Below are positions 11,413 through 22,380 of a stretch of 64,000 bases of DNA, in pieces. Source of the stretch: Dryomyza anilis (Eukaryota > Arthropoda > Insecta > Diptera > Dryomyzidae); the NCBI GenBank assembly GCA_951804985.1, contig OX638130.1, forward strand, positions 101,181,700 through 101,245,699. The letters run 5' to 3'. A model generated the notes under the pieces. It saw nothing but the letters and a program-made list of their open reading frames with translations, made no database searches and was not told the DNA's origin. Positions within the stretch are counted from its first letter, which is position 1. Every line of letters begins with the position of its first letter. Position numbers and translations under genes: made by a program.

Positions 11413-11669
11413 TCCTCGTTGTAGAACGAAAAGTCACCAAATACATTTTTATGAAAAACTTAAATTTCGAATTTGTTGATTAATATTATATAAAGTATTG
11501 ATGCCTTTTTAAAGTTGAAATATCAATTGATAGATTTACATTTTCTTATCATGTGGTAAAAAAAAATTGAGATCATCGATTCAAAATTGACAGATTTATT
11601 AAGATTTTTGTAAATGAATATGTGGAATTTTGGAAATGTATTTTGTGACTTTTCGTTCTACAACGACGA
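11413..11669. mobile_element. MITE-A copy 1, 257 bp, TA-flanked
   Basis: Terminal inverted repeats pair TCCTCGTTGTAGAACGAAAA with the complement of TTTTCGTTCTACAACGACGA, and extend inward to CACCAAATACATTTT. Both ends abut TA (11411-11412, 11670-11671), the target duplication used by Tc1/mariner elements. Copy 2 at 51874-52130 has the same length. Confidence 0.9.
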
Positions 11670-11689
11670 TATATAAAAATTATTAAAGG

Positions 11690-11885
11690 GTTTTCATTTT
11701 GTATCTGGTGAAATGCAAGAATGCAAGACTCTCGTTCTTGTTCTTGCAGTTTTCGGATTTTTCTCATTACTATTCGTATCCGCTTTGTAGACGAGACGAG
11801 ATTCGAACCCGAGCGAGACCTTTGAAATGCAAGTCGAGTACACAAACCTATGGGCAACAAGCTCGTAGTTAAGGCACAAAGGAAG
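11690..11885 (-). mobile_element. possible tRNA-derived SINE head
   Basis: On the minus strand GGTTCGAATCTC (11798-11809) is a good RNA polymerase III B box, preceded by a weak A-box-like stretch near 11855-11875. The arms do not fold into a proper cloverleaf, so a functional tRNA gene is unlikely. A SINE or decayed tRNA pseudogene is the better reading. Confidence 0.35.
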
Positions 11886-12049
11886 AACGATTATTATATA
11901 TCCTTAAACTTACTTTAACTCTTTCAGAAACTACAGCCTAATTAATTATTTTAGTTTTCTGAATCTATTCCATAATAGTTGAGGCAGTTAGTGTACTGAA
12001 GTACATGAATGTGAAAGAGATAGAATCGACGTATGAGCATTACGGATTC
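11886..12049. other. unassigned DNA upstream of the HSE unit
   Basis: No repeat or open frame is seen. It leads directly into the duplicated promoter-like unit. Confidence 0.35.
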
Positions 12050-12515
12050 TCGTTAAGTATAGAAGTTTGTGGAATCTTCTAGAATCTGGCTATTTGCTCC
12101 ATATGAGTGTAAAAGAGATAAATATATATAAGAGTGAAGTGTAGAAGTTTGTTGAAACTTCTAGAAAACGAATAAGATAATTTGACAGTACACAAGTACT
12201 TCAAGTTATTCTGTATATACTTACAACAATGTTCAGCAATTTACAAAATCAATCCATCAAAGTTTATATCTTTGCTAACATTCTCGTTAAGTGTAGAAGA
12301 GTGTGTAAACTTCTATAATCTGGCTATTTGCTCTATATGAGTGTAAAAGAGATGAATATATATAAGAGAGAAGTGTAGAAGTTTGTGGAAACTTCTAGAC
12401 ATCGAATAAGATAATTTGAGAGTACCAAGTACATCAAGTTTTTCTCTAAATACTTAAAACAATGTTCAGCAAGTTACAAAAACAATCCATCAAGGTTTGT
12501 GTCTTTGCTAACATA
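12050..12515 (+). promoter_or_regulatory. tandem duplicated 234-bp heat-shock-promoter-like unit
   Basis: Two copies (12050-12282 and 12283-12515) share CTCGTTAAGT, TCTGGCTATTTGCTC, TATATATAAGAG, CAATGTTCAGCAA and TTTGCTAACAT at a constant 233-234-bp offset. Copy 1 has GAA-TTC-GAA blocks in five-base phase at 12072-12084 (GAATCTTCTAGAA) and 12154-12166 (GAAACTTCTAGAA). Both match the known heat-shock-factor site of alternating GAA/TTC. TATA-like words are at 12122-12131 and 12356-12366. In copy 2 the first block has decayed and the second (12388-12400) keeps two and a half repeats. No open frame follows, so the transcript, if any, would be non-coding. Confidence 0.6.
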
Positions 12516-13484
12516 TGACAACTGTCTTTGTCGTTTATATTATTAAATATTGTCAGCAACATTTAGCACTTTTAGTCAATACACAAACCTGTTCCTTTTG
12601 GTAATTGTTTGAAGTTTTACATTGAACTGGAGGATAACTAAGTACATCAGAAATCTATCTAGCTCAAATGTTGTTTTTGTTTTGCGTATAAAATTTGATC
12701 CGCCTTAAATTTAAATTATGAAAAAAATGTAGCTATTAAAAACATCTCAAATTTATATTGGGTTTTAATAAAGGTCCTGCATAAACTTAAAGAAACAAAA
12801 ATGCTCAACTCTGTTGTATAGGTCAATGTTTAATAAGGAAAACCCCTAAAATAAAACCCTTTAAATAAAAAAAATTGAATAAAATGAATGGCGCGAACGT
12901 GCTAAAGAGTTTAATGTATACAAAATGTGTAGAGCGGTTTTGTTTTTTTTTTTATTTTCTTTGAAATACCAACAACATTATCATAATGATGATGACGACG
13001 TTGTTAATAATGCTCATGATGATTAGTTTTTTTATTTAATTAATGCGAATTAAAATGCAAAGAAGGTGAAAATTTGCAAAATTTAAATGGAAAATAAAAA
13101 TTAAACGAAACCGCAACAGAGAAAAGCAACTGGAGCACAATGCCAAAAACAAAAAACAACTGACATGAGGCACATCGATTACAAAAGGGGTTATGCAAAA
13201 ACAGGACATTGTGATAGGTATTTGTGCCAAAACGTGTTGTATTTTGAATTTATTTTAAATTTGACCTTAAACATTGGAAATAATAGAAAAATAACTGTAT
13301 ATACAAATTTTTAAATTCGTCGATTAAAATACTTTAATAATTATTAATTCCTAAATAATAATAAGAAGTCAAAATTGTTTATATATATTCAAATAAATTT
13401 TCTATAAATTATTTGATATATCTTTTAGTAATATCAAAACTAAATTAACAAATATTTTCGGAATTTCTATTACTTATATATTCT
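12516..13484. other. unassigned AT-rich DNA
   Basis: This lies downstream of the duplicated promoter-like unit and is where any transcript from it would run. There is no ORF of note, no clear repeat and no splice-like pair that I trust. Confidence 0.4.
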
Positions 13485-14130
13485 ACTTGCAGGGACCCGT
13501 CTTCGCTGTGGACGTTTTTTTTAATGGTGTTATAAATGTAGTAACCAAAAACAAAAATAATTCTCCGCCAAAACAGCTTTCTTCCTCGAATTATTTTGTC
13601 CAGTAGAATTCTTCCCCGTAGAATATTTCCCCGTACAATTCTTACCAGTAGAATTTTTCCCGGTAAAATTCATCATCGTAGAATTCTTTGTAGAGTTTTT
13701 ACTCGTAGAGTTTTTCCCAGTAGAAGTTTTAGTGTGGTAGGTTATATTGTGGTGAGTTTTAGTGTGGTGAATTTTAGTGTGGTGAGTTTTAGTGTGGTGA
13801 GTTTGAGAGTGGTTAATTTTTGTGTGGTGAGTTTCGGTGTGGTGAGTTTTGGTATGGTGACTTTTGGTGTGGTGAATTTTGGTGTGGTGAGTTTAAAGAA
13901 TTCGAGGTGGTTGGTATACCCTAGTGTGAAATATCTTGATATCACTGTAACAACTGTCGACATACACAATCTTGAAAATGTATCTTCTATGGGTGGGTGC
14001 CACGCCCATTGGTCTAATACCGCCCACTTTCGGCGAGACTGTTTAGAATGGATAAATATAATGGAGACCAAAATTTCAATAAATTTGCTTTCCCAATTGC
14101 TGATATAATGTGTTTTTAATTTTTGGGTTA
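13485..14130 (-). mobile_element. Helitron copy, inner-end type, 5'-truncated
   Basis: The copy starts at CTTGCAGGGACCCGTCTTCG, the inner terminus motif of this family with a decayed CTAG. It has both 15-bp minisatellites (about 13600-13726 and 13727-13905). Beyond them lie TTGAAAATGTATCTTCTATG and CCACGCCCATTGGTCTAATA, shared with the copies at 9427 and 38262. No TC end is visible. Confidence 0.75.
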
Positions 14131-14335
14131 TACGAGAGGTGCCCCAGTACACCAATCTCGTCCAGATATAGCCTATACTCTGCATAGATCCAACATGCAT
14201 CAAAAAATGTGTCAAAAAAATGTTCGATTTGGTTCCGTCGTTTTGACACCTTTATATAGTAGATATACAAAAGAAAATAATGATTGATAGTCACTTTGTT
14301 AAGGGAATTTATGATTCTGACCATTCATCGTTATG

Positions 14336-14555
14336 CACCCAGAAAAAATACTATATGAATAATAGTTTTTTACTATTAAAAATAGTCAATAGGATAAATT
14401 ATTATTTTAATCGGAAAATACCATTAGATACTAGAAAATACCATGACATTACCATTGAGTTTATATGAACATTTTTATTTTTTGTATACTATTAAATCAA
14501 TAATTGTCCTATTGACCAATGTTAATGGGATTTGAGGGAATTTTTTTCTGAGTGT
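14336..14555. mobile_element. MITE-B, complete copy of about 220 bp
   Basis: It begins CACCCAGAAAAAATACTAT and ends TTTTTTTCTGAGTG, imperfect terminal inverted repeats. The inner words AATAGTCAATAGGATAAATT and TTGTCCTATTGACCAATG pair with each other. Related copies are at 15090, 26786, 31713 and 32087. Confidence 0.8.
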
Positions 14556-14694
14556 GTAATATGATTGCGGCAACAATTTCAATAGCGATATATAATATAT
14601 TCAATCATATTCTCTCAAATCTTTTCATTTCTATATTATTTTTTGAACATTGATTGAGTTGAAAATCATAATTGGACGATTTTCGAAATGAATA

Positions 14695-14975
14695 CTGCTG
14701 TATAATAGAAAATACTCTAAAAGTAATGGTAGAAATCACAAATATGACACAAGATACTATAAAATTAATAGTACAGATGGCAGATTTGTATCAAATTAGA
14801 TCTTGGCATTGATTAATACACCAAAAACTATTTATTTGAATGTACTGTGTAATTACAGAAGATACTATAAAATTAATAATGCAAATGGTAAGTATGATAG
14901 AAGATACTATAAAATTAATGGTGCATATGTCAGACTTGTATTAAATTAGAGCGTCACATTGATTACAACCATTTA
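14695..14975. repeat. S150 satellite, first block (two units)
   Basis: GATACTATAAAATTAAT and TTGTATNAAATTAGA recur with a step of about 151 bp (landmarks 14798 and 14949). The unit is the same as the longer array at 16680-17690. Confidence 0.8.
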
Positions 14976-15089
14976 TGACATCACACAACAATGGCGATGT
15001 GATTGCAACAATCATTTATAATGTTCATAATACAATTCAATTAGGATGTGATATAGGACTCATGCAATTATTGAATGCAATTATTACTA

Positions 15090-15587
15090 CACTCAGAAAA
15101 TATCCTATTAAAATTGTTCAATAGGACTGTTTTGTTTCAATAAATAATAATAATAGTTTGGCTCTACAGTCCTATAAGAACTTAGGCCGAGCTCTCTCAA
15201 CATTTTGAGCTGTGCGTGTTATATTTGTACTCAAAGTGGTGGTACCTACAGTTTATTGCCGGGTGAGAGCTTTTCATAGACAATGTTTTACTCTCGTAGA
15301 AGTAGCGTGGTATAGAAAAATATTTCTATGAAAAGATGTTGTTAGCCACAGTCAAGGCTTGAACCGGGGATCTTTCGTATCGCAGTCCAACGCACTAACC
15401 ACAGAGCTACTGTATCAATAGTATACAAAAAATAAATATTTTCATATAAACACAAAAACAATTTAATAGTATTTAATAGTATTTTGTAGTATTTAATGGG
15501 ATTTACCTATTAAAATAATAATGTATACTATTGACTAATTTTAAAAGAAAAACAAACTATTGATTTTATAGTATTTTTTCTGAATGT
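15090..15587. mobile_element. MITE-B copy split by a SINE
   Basis: The left piece 15090-15140 (CACTCAGAAAATATCCTATT) and right piece 15418-15587 (TAGTATACAAAAAATAAATA to TTTTTTCTGAATGT) are contiguous in intact copies. The intervening 15141-15417 is SINE-1. TTTCAATA on the left and TATCAATA on the right of the SINE look like a short target duplication. Confidence 0.8.
15141..15417 (-). mobile_element. SINE-1 copy A (tRNA-derived)
   Basis: On the minus strand an A box TAGCTCTGTGGTTAGTGCG (15391-15409) and B box GGTTCAAGCCT (15355-15365) sit at tRNA-like spacing. The body includes GCTCTCACCCGGCAATAAAC and the 3' end is an ATT-rich tail with CTTATAGGACTGTAGAGCC. The body after the tRNA-like head, the tail and the other copies show it is a SINE, not a tRNA gene. 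Confidence 0.88.
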
Positions 15588-16679
15588 ATTAAAAAGGTAC
15601 AAATTCTATTATTATACTTCTATAGTTATAGATTTTTATTGCTCCCAATCATGTCATTAGTTGTTACATACTTTCTTTCTTTTTTGTTCCTTTCTTTATT
15701 TTTTTGTTTCTTTCTTTCCTTCTTTCTTTCTATGAAATATGAATCTTTCGGAACTACAATGGAATTAATGGAATTTAATCTATTGATTTAAATGGTTTTT
15801 AATTTTTGCTGCGTATTTTCTATTTTCAACATTTCCTATATATTATTTTAATATTTTTAGAGTATTTACCAATTTCAATTATAGTCGAAAATCTCGAAAA
15901 AGAACATTTAGCCATTTATTACTTAACAACTCTAAAGAAATATTATTTATATCTAAGTAGTATTATTAGTATTTTTCCCATTTATACAATGAATGTGAAA
16001 TGTGTCCAAAGCATTATTTAAAATTCACATTTCAATTAATCGTCGCATTAATCGTCAAAGTAATTAATACCAGCATATGTAATGCATGGTACACAGCCCC
16101 ATCTATATATAGACAGACAGACACACACACACATATTACATAGGCTCTATCACTAAAAAGACACTTAAGCACACTTACACAAAAACGATGCCATTTGAAT
16201 TGTTGGCGGCTGCCTCCGCCTAGAACCAGGCAATATTTCTACTTTATTCGCACATTAATTGTGACAATATAAAAGCACACATCACACACACAAATAAACA
16301 CATACTATGAACAGACGAAGCTCTATAAGACGATGTATTACTTGACGAAGGTGGAAATATTGCATGTCTCCTACACAAAAAAAAAATTATATATAGATAT
16401 TAACAAACATTTACGCTAAAATAACAAATTATATGTTACTGTTACGGTCAACAAAAAAGTTTTGTTAGATTTACAAATAATTACAATTGCTTTTTGTTCA
16501 TTGTTAATTTAATAAATTTAGTTTTTATGTTTGCAGCACCCATTTTAATTTTAATAAACAGCAAAATTTTTGCTAATCAACAAAAAATATTTGTTAGATT
16601 CACAAATATTTTTAATTGTTTTTTTTTTGTTTTTTATTTTATTTACAAATTTATTTAAACAATATCTGTATAACTGTTG
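15588..16679. other. unique DNA, then AT-rich tract
   Basis: A TTTC-rich run lies at 15670-15732 and a CA run at 16120-16133. The island at 16060-16280 has ordinary fly intergenic composition. Short direct repeats CAACAAAAAA, TTTGTTAGATT and ACAAATA recur at 16450 and 16578. I see no gene. Confidence 0.45.
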
Positions 16680-17690
16680 TTTAATAAAAGATACTATAAA
16701 ATTAATAGTAGAAATGACAAGTATTACAGATGATACTATAAATTTAATAGTACAGATGGTAGATTTGTATTAAATAAGAGCGTGGCATTGATTAAGACAC
16801 CAAATACCATTTATTTGTGTGTACTCTGTTATTACAGAAGATACTTTAAATTAATAGTTCACCTGGTTTGTATAATAGATGAAATATAAAATTAATAGTA
16901 CTGACGACATATTTGTATTAAATTAGAGTGCCACACGGATTAAAACACTAAAAACCATTTATTTGGATGGAATACTTCAATATAATAGAAGATACTATAA
17001 AATTAATAGTACAAATGACAAGTATGACAGAAAATACTATAAATTTAATAGTACAGATGGCAGATTAATATTAAACAAGAGCGTGGCATTGATTAAGATA
17101 CCAAATACCATGTATTTGTATGTACTCTGTTATTACAGAAGAAACTATAAAATTAATAGTTCCAATGCTTTGTATGACAGAAGATACTATAAAATTAATG
17201 GTGCATATATCATATTTGTATTAAATTGGAGTGTCACAATGATTAAAACACTAAAAACCATTTTACTTTAATGCAATACTTCTATATAATAGAAAATACT
17301 TGCAAATTAATAGTAAAGATGGCATTTATAACAAAAGATACTATAAAATTAATAGTACAGATACCAGATTTGTACTAAATTAGAGCGCGATAATAATTAA
17401 AGCATCGAAAAACTATTTATTTGATGGTATACTGATGTTTTAATAGAATACATAATAAAATCAATAGTATAACAGAAATATGACAGAAGGAAATATAAAA
17501 TAAATAGTACAGCTGACAGATTTGTATTAATATATAACGCGGTTTAGTGCATTGATTGGAATACTTAATGGAATATTGCTGTATTACAGAAGATACTATA
17601 CAATGAATATAGTACAGATGGCATGTATTATTAAAGGTATTAGACAATAATAGTACAAATGGTATATTTTCATTATATTCAAGCGCGTTT
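16680..17690. repeat. S150 satellite, main array (about seven units)
   Basis: Landmark GAGCGTGGCATTGATTAAGA or its variants occurs at about 16778, 16926, 17079, 17229, 17383, 17537 and 17682, a step of 145-154 bp. Alternate units are more alike, giving a ~300-bp dimer. Each unit contains ATACTATAAAATTAATAGT, close to the terminal word of MITE-B. Confidence 0.88.
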
Positions 17691-19008
17691 TTTATTAAAT
17701 CATTTATTATTAATAGTATTATATTATTAAATATACTCTTCAATGCATTTAGAGTATAATATAAAATATAATGCTTATGTTTTCAAAAAGAAAAGTACAA
17801 AACCAAAGCAAATTTTTAGATTGAAGTATACTGAGGTGATATTGTGGAAAATCATTTTGTTTCATAAATGTACTATAAAATGAATAGTATTCAATTTTAT
17901 TTAAAGTGTATATAAATGCGTATAGCAGTGCCTGAGTAGTTGTAACAAATGCCTGAAAGTAGGCTGCTTAATTATTTGCAACATAAATTGCAGAAACAAG
18001 TGTTAAAGTGTATGTATCATTGTATATATGTGTGTGTGCGTGTCAATGTATGCGTATGTGTGCATGTGTATGTTGTCCATGTATATGTTAAACAAATTAA
18101 TGTTGTTATTATGTGTTTGACATGCTGTTCAATTTGCAGCTGTCACTTTAATCGTACAGTCATTTTTAGAAACCTATTTATAGAAAATTACTTATTTTGC
18201 TAAAACTATAAATACATTTTGTTACATACCATACAATCAAAGGCAATACAAAAAAAAACAATTATCTTTTATAATTAAAATTGTCGCTAGACTTGGCTGC
18301 TAACCACTGACCGTTTATACAATATAGGTAAAATATCCATGGGGTTCCTGCAATGCAAATAGGATGCATAACCGCACAATATATATGTTTATATGTGTAT
18401 GTGACATATTTGTATTTAATACTAGTGCAATTGCAAAATCAATTAAACACATGGTACCACCAATGAAACCCATAACTATAAGACGCCAATAATTCAAATA
18501 ATGTGGCTATAATTACTTTGTTTAGGCACATTTCATAGACAATATGTGTAAAATTTAAGAATTTTTTAGAGAATATTTTTACAAATATATCTAATTAACA
18601 AATACCTGTTAATTTTTAGGAAATTCGTTAATTCAACTGCAGAATATCACAGAGTATCTCAGATAATAAAAAAAATATATTATTTTATACCCGTTCTACT
18701 GCATTTTGTTAGTTTTTAAATACATTTGATTATATTTGACTTAAATAGACTGCTCCATGTATTGAAAATTCGTTATCTACATACTAAAGAAAGTATTTTT
18801 TAAAATTAATTATTACAACAATAAAAAATAAATACAGATTAGAGTAAACTTAAAAGCATATTTAGTAATTTTTCTATATATTTCAGGACGCATAACTAAA
18901 GACAAAGTTTAGGTTTTTTTTAATACAAATGTGTTCAATTTTTGTACAAAAATGCAGTAAAATTCATTAAAAGCCTGAATAAATCAAGAAGTATATACAG
19001 CTAAACAG
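17691..19008. other. unique DNA with a TG run
   Basis: A TG-rich stretch lies at about 18010-18075. A 60-codon minus-strand open frame with a hydrophobic stretch occupies 18315-18497 and is listed separately. The remainder is AT-rich without repeats I can place. Confidence 0.4.
18315..18497 (-). CDS. unrecognised short open frame with hydrophobic segment
   Basis: The frame has no ATG at its left edge; the first ATG codes for MGFIGGTMCLIDFAIALVL, a plausible membrane-type segment, after which composition becomes His/Ile-rich. CATTGCAG inside the frame resembles a splice acceptor. No homology is recognised, and it lies in unique, non-repeat sequence next to a TG microsatellite. Chance is the leading explanation. 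Confidence 0.12.
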   Translation of the reverse strand: MNYWRLIVMGFIGGTMCLIDFAIALVLNTNMSHTHINIYIVRLCILFALQEPHGYFTYIV

Positions 19009-19170
19009 AAATTTAATTTAAAGAAACAGATCTACTTAGTTGTCAAAAAGTAAATAAGTGGAATTATTTCTATTATGCAGAAATTTATTTCTTATGAACC
19101 AAAAAAGTAACTTAGTAGAATTATTCTTGATGTGCATATAAATAACTACATAGTTATTTCTCATATAAAA
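19009..19170 (+). repeat. R60 repeat, short block
   Basis: Units of the type AAAAAGTAACTAAGTGGAAT followed by TATTCTTGATATGCAGAAAT occur about twice. The family recurs at 20040-20300 in the same orientation and 50330-50590 inverted. Confidence 0.7.
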
Positions 19171-19306
19171 ACAACCTCATCTATTTAGTAAAAACAAATA
19201 CATATGCTTTTGGACGTAAATCAAATACATATATATTTATTTTAAAGACATTTTTATATATTTTCCAAGTTTGATTTAGAAATATTTATTTATATAAATA
19301 TATATA

Positions 19307-19655
19307 TTTTTTTTTTTACAAATTAACCAACGCTCAGGGGATGCCCCCTATTCATGCAATGCACAGTGTTGATCGTAAGAAGGGATGATAGGTTAAATGG
19401 AGGGGGAAAGATGGAGTAGTGTCGGTGAATGTTTGTTTTGAACTTGCCAATATCAAAAATGTCGGGAAAAACAGACGCAGCGAGATTGTTCCACAAACGT
19501 ATCGTGCGACTGAAGAACGAATTCTCACGGTAATGCGTGGTTCTATTGAGAGCCGAGTGAACTACGAAGGGGTGGGCTTGGTTCGAAAATCTAAACATTC
19601 AGTTAAATTCAACACGCAGAGTATAAAAATGATTATGGCATGATTGTGGCAACAA
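19307..19655 (-). pseudogene. non-LTR retrotransposon reverse transcriptase, C-terminal relic
   Basis: The minus-strand frame 19598-19323 codes 91 residues. SFFSRTIRLWNNL (residues 27-39) followed by VFPDIFDIGKFK is the characteristic C-terminal region of Jockey/CR1/I-type reverse transcriptases, which copy the element's RNA at a nicked target. In the same frame upstream (to about 19650) the sequence is still related but has an in-frame stop just before the first Met. The catalytic palm is absent, so this is a 5'-truncated dead copy. The stop is followed within a few bases by an A-tract (T-run at 19307-19317), marking the element's 3' end. The clade cannot be fixed from this fragment. Confidence 0.85.
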
Positions 19656-20039
19656 GAATAAAATAACTACACAAAATACATAACGCTGTTTAGATGTCAT
19701 ATTTCCGATTTTCGAAAGTAATTCTGCCTTTTTTCAAATCGATTAATTATCAAATATTATGATTATAACATTAAATGTTAGTGGTAAAACATAAATTTCA
19801 ATGATTCAAAATGATTCCTGCAGTAGTAGAAAACTATAAATTAATAAATAACACTACGGCGGTATATTGTTGATTATTTTTGATATATTCTTGATCAGCG
19901 TGGCCTCCTAAGTCGATTTACATAGGTCCTGTTCGTCTGTGTCTCTGTTTGTTGAACTAACGATTACAGGAAAATCAGAAGAGCTAGATCAATGAAACCA
20001 CGAAGTTTCATTGAAATTCATTAAAATCCTGCATAAATC
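19656..20039. other. AT-rich DNA with a DINE-like scrap
   Basis: TATATTCTTGATCAGCGTGG with CGTCTGTGTCTCTGTTTG at about 19880-19952 matches the interior of the DINE-like element at 24708-25445 (read on its minus strand). No other feature is seen. Confidence 0.5.
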
Positions 20040-20300
20040 AAGAAGTATACGGAGTGATATACAGCAAAACGGAAAATTCTTAATTTTAAGAAACAGATAT
20101 ACTTATTTGTCAAAAAGTAACTAAGTGAAATTATTCTTATTATGCAGAAATTTATTTGTTTGGCGTCAAAAAAGCAACTAAGTAGAATTATTCTTAATAT
20201 GCAGATATTAATTTCTTATGGATAAAAAAAGTAACTAAGTGGAATTATTCTTGATATGCAAAGATTAATTTCAATTGGAATTTTCAATATATGGCAAAAA
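20040..20300 (+). repeat. R60 repeat, three to four tandem units
   Basis: GTAACTAAGTGAAATTATTC, GCAACTAAGTAGAATTATTC and GTAACTAAGTGGAATTATTC recur about every 60 bp with TATGCAGA between them. It is the same family as 19009-19170 and, inverted, 50330-50590. Confidence 0.8.
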
Positions 20301-20534
20301 ATTGTATTTCTTTGTTTCTTCTGTTGTTTCTACAAAAACTTTCAATAGAACTTAGCCATGACCAGTCAATTAGCTGTCGGCTCTCTTCCAAAAGAGTACC
20401 TCGAAAAAACCTTCTAGTATTTCATTTTATTAAACAAGAAACAGGTGTAAAATATTTTTGAACAAAAAACATTAGTGCACAGTTTCAACGAAATCAAAAA
20501 TTCGAAATTTCAAAAGTCCCCAGTTTGATGTGAT

Positions 20535-21330
20535 GTAGGGTACCTGTGTACTTAAGATATCCACTGTCATGAAATTTGGTTTAGTAAAGTATATTGTTAT
20601 TGTTTATTTTTTAGGTAAATGTGGCCGGGATTGGAGAAAGGGGAGTGACATCTCACAAACTTTAAATATACTATAACTCCTGACCTACTAATAGTAAAGT
20701 AATGAAAATGGAAACAAAGGTTCATATTTAAAATGCCGATCGTCACGTATAATGTGGGCGGGATTGGACAACGGGGCGTGTTACTTCCCATATAACCAAA
20801 ACTTTAAAATTGCTATAACTCCTCACATACTAAGAGTAGAGTTTTTAAAAGTCGAAACGAATGTTCATTTTAAAAACTCCAATCGTTACGAAAAATGATT
20901 GGGGGGGATTGAACAACGGGGCGTGGTACCTCCCGTATAACCAAAACTTTAAAATTGTTATAACTCATCACCTACTAAGAACAGAGTTATAAAAATCGAA
21001 ATAAAGGATTATATTAAACATTGTAATCGTCACGTAGAATATGGGCGAGATTGGACAATGGGGCGTGACACCAACCATATAACTAAAACTTTGAAAATGC
21101 TATAACTCCAGATCTACTAAGAGCAGAGCTGTAAAAATCGAACACAAGATCATATTAAACATTGCAATCTTCACATAGAAGACCGCGGTATGTGGTCGGG
21201 AAAAAATGGAAGGTAAGCATGCTCTTAAAAAAGGAAAAAAGAAGCGTGAATATATTCACACTTTAAAAAGATATACATTTGCATTAACAAAAACTTAGCA
21301 CGGACTAAACTGGGCACGGGTCCAGCTAGT
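20535..21330 (+). mobile_element. Helitron (plus) with amplified internal unit
   Basis: It ends GGGCACGGGTCCAGCTAG followed by T at 21330, the CTAG terminus of this Helitron family. Four tandem copies of a 133-145-bp unit precede it, with GATTGG landmarks at 20629, 20762, 20907 and 21049. Each carries GGCGTG and TATAACTC. The 5' boundary is not clear; no TC start could be chosen with confidence. Confidence 0.75.
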
Positions 21331-21469
21331 TATATAAATAAAAGTATAAACTCATGTCGTTTTGAGACGTGTTTAATCAAAGAAAATGTCAATTTTTATA
21401 GCTTTTAAACATCAAGAATGATGCGCGAGCATAAGATTGGTTTCAAAATTGATGAAATTTTAGGATTAC
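21331..21469. other. short unassigned spacer
   Basis: AT-rich sequence between the Helitron end and the coding-like stretch; nothing recognised. Confidence 0.3.
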
Positions 21470-21893
21470 CTTAATATATTCAAACTTTGAGCATATTCCG
21501 ATCCAAAACTACTTAATTTAGATGATAAAATAAAGTAAAAATATGGATTTATGAAGTGTTTTTTTACCTCATCGCGAGCACGGGACTGTTTTTATTTTCA
21601 CTCACATTTTTTGTGGTAATCTCTAGCAGCACTATGTAACTTTTGAGTTCTATCACAACTATGGTAAAACATTTCGATACATCCGATTGTACGCTATTTA
21701 TGGTTAGCTTCGACCGGCTATACCTTTTACAATTCTTACTAACCTCATTACAGCAACAATCAAAATTTCCTACTTCAAATTTGTCAATGTGATCTAACCT
21801 TCCCCAGACTGCCATGTCTCGGAGACCTTCGATACCTCGAAGCTTTCTCGAATAACTTCGATAAAATAGTTCGACATCGTTACATTCTCGATT
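21470..21893 (-). CDS. unrecognised coding-like exon(s), possible gene or element fragment
   Basis: On the minus strand an open frame runs from after a TAG at 21894-21896 to 21568. It has an ATG at 21815 (context GAGACATGG) and mixed, protein-like composition (for example MAVWGRLDHIDKF and YIVLLEITTKNV). At 21567 a GAG/GTAAAA donor precedes a 56-nt intron-sized gap ending TTAAG (21512). The second open piece, 21511-21470, stays in frame and ends at AAG/GTAATC, or reads straight into a stop. The 56-nt gap fits fly introns. Upstream of the ATG the frame stays open but is built of TCGA-rich words, so the true start is uncertain. I recognise no family; a decayed transposon gene is possible. Confidence 0.3.
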
Positions 21894-22255
21894 CTAATTT
21901 TTAAACATTTTCGTACATTCAAATTCTTTGACAAGATACGATATTTAAACATTAATCAAATCGATATCGTAATATTTTTCGTAGCAATCTCGAACTTTGA
22001 TCATGTTTTTCTTCGATATCGTTCCGATTTCAAAAGTTTTTTCGTATCGAGAAAACTCCGACAGAACGTTCCGATATCTACCTACCATGTAGGTCCAATT
22101 TGCCGCTCGATATCGTTACAATAAAGTATCCGATATCGTGTAAATTGTCCTGCATCTCGGATTGATCTCGTAAGGGTATCGAAACGAATGACCCATTGGG
22201 TCTTACGATTTCTTTCCATTCTTTGAAATCTTATATCTTCAAATATTTAAAAGTA
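21894..22255. repeat. TCGATATCG-rich tract with dispersed repeat D2
   Basis: TTCGATATCGTTCCGAT-like words recur through 21940-22150. The piece 22083-22195 (TACCATGTAGGTCCAATTTG, AATAAAGTATCCGATATCGT, ATCGAAACGAATG) has a diverged sister at 51118-51228 in the same orientation. Confidence 0.6.
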
Positions 22256-22380
22256 TGGTAGTCTGGCGTAAAGTGGGAAATGGGGTAAAGAGGGAAATTG
22301 TAATTTTTTGACATGTTTTTGCACTGGGGTATAGTGGGAAACATTTTCTAGGGTAAAGTGGGAAACCTAATTAAAGCAAT
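22256..22380. repeat. short minisatellite GGGGTAAAGTGGGAAA
   Basis: GCGTAAAGTGGGAAAT, GGGGTAAAGAGGGAAAT, GGGGTATAGTGGGAAAC and AGGGTAAAGTGGGAAAC occur in about 110 bp. Related words appear near 22615 and 22670. Confidence 0.75.

Noticed and set aside
15355..15409. tRNA gene on the minus strand (also 35764-35819)
   Set aside because: The tRNA-like head is followed by a shared SINE body and an ATT tail, with further copies nearby.
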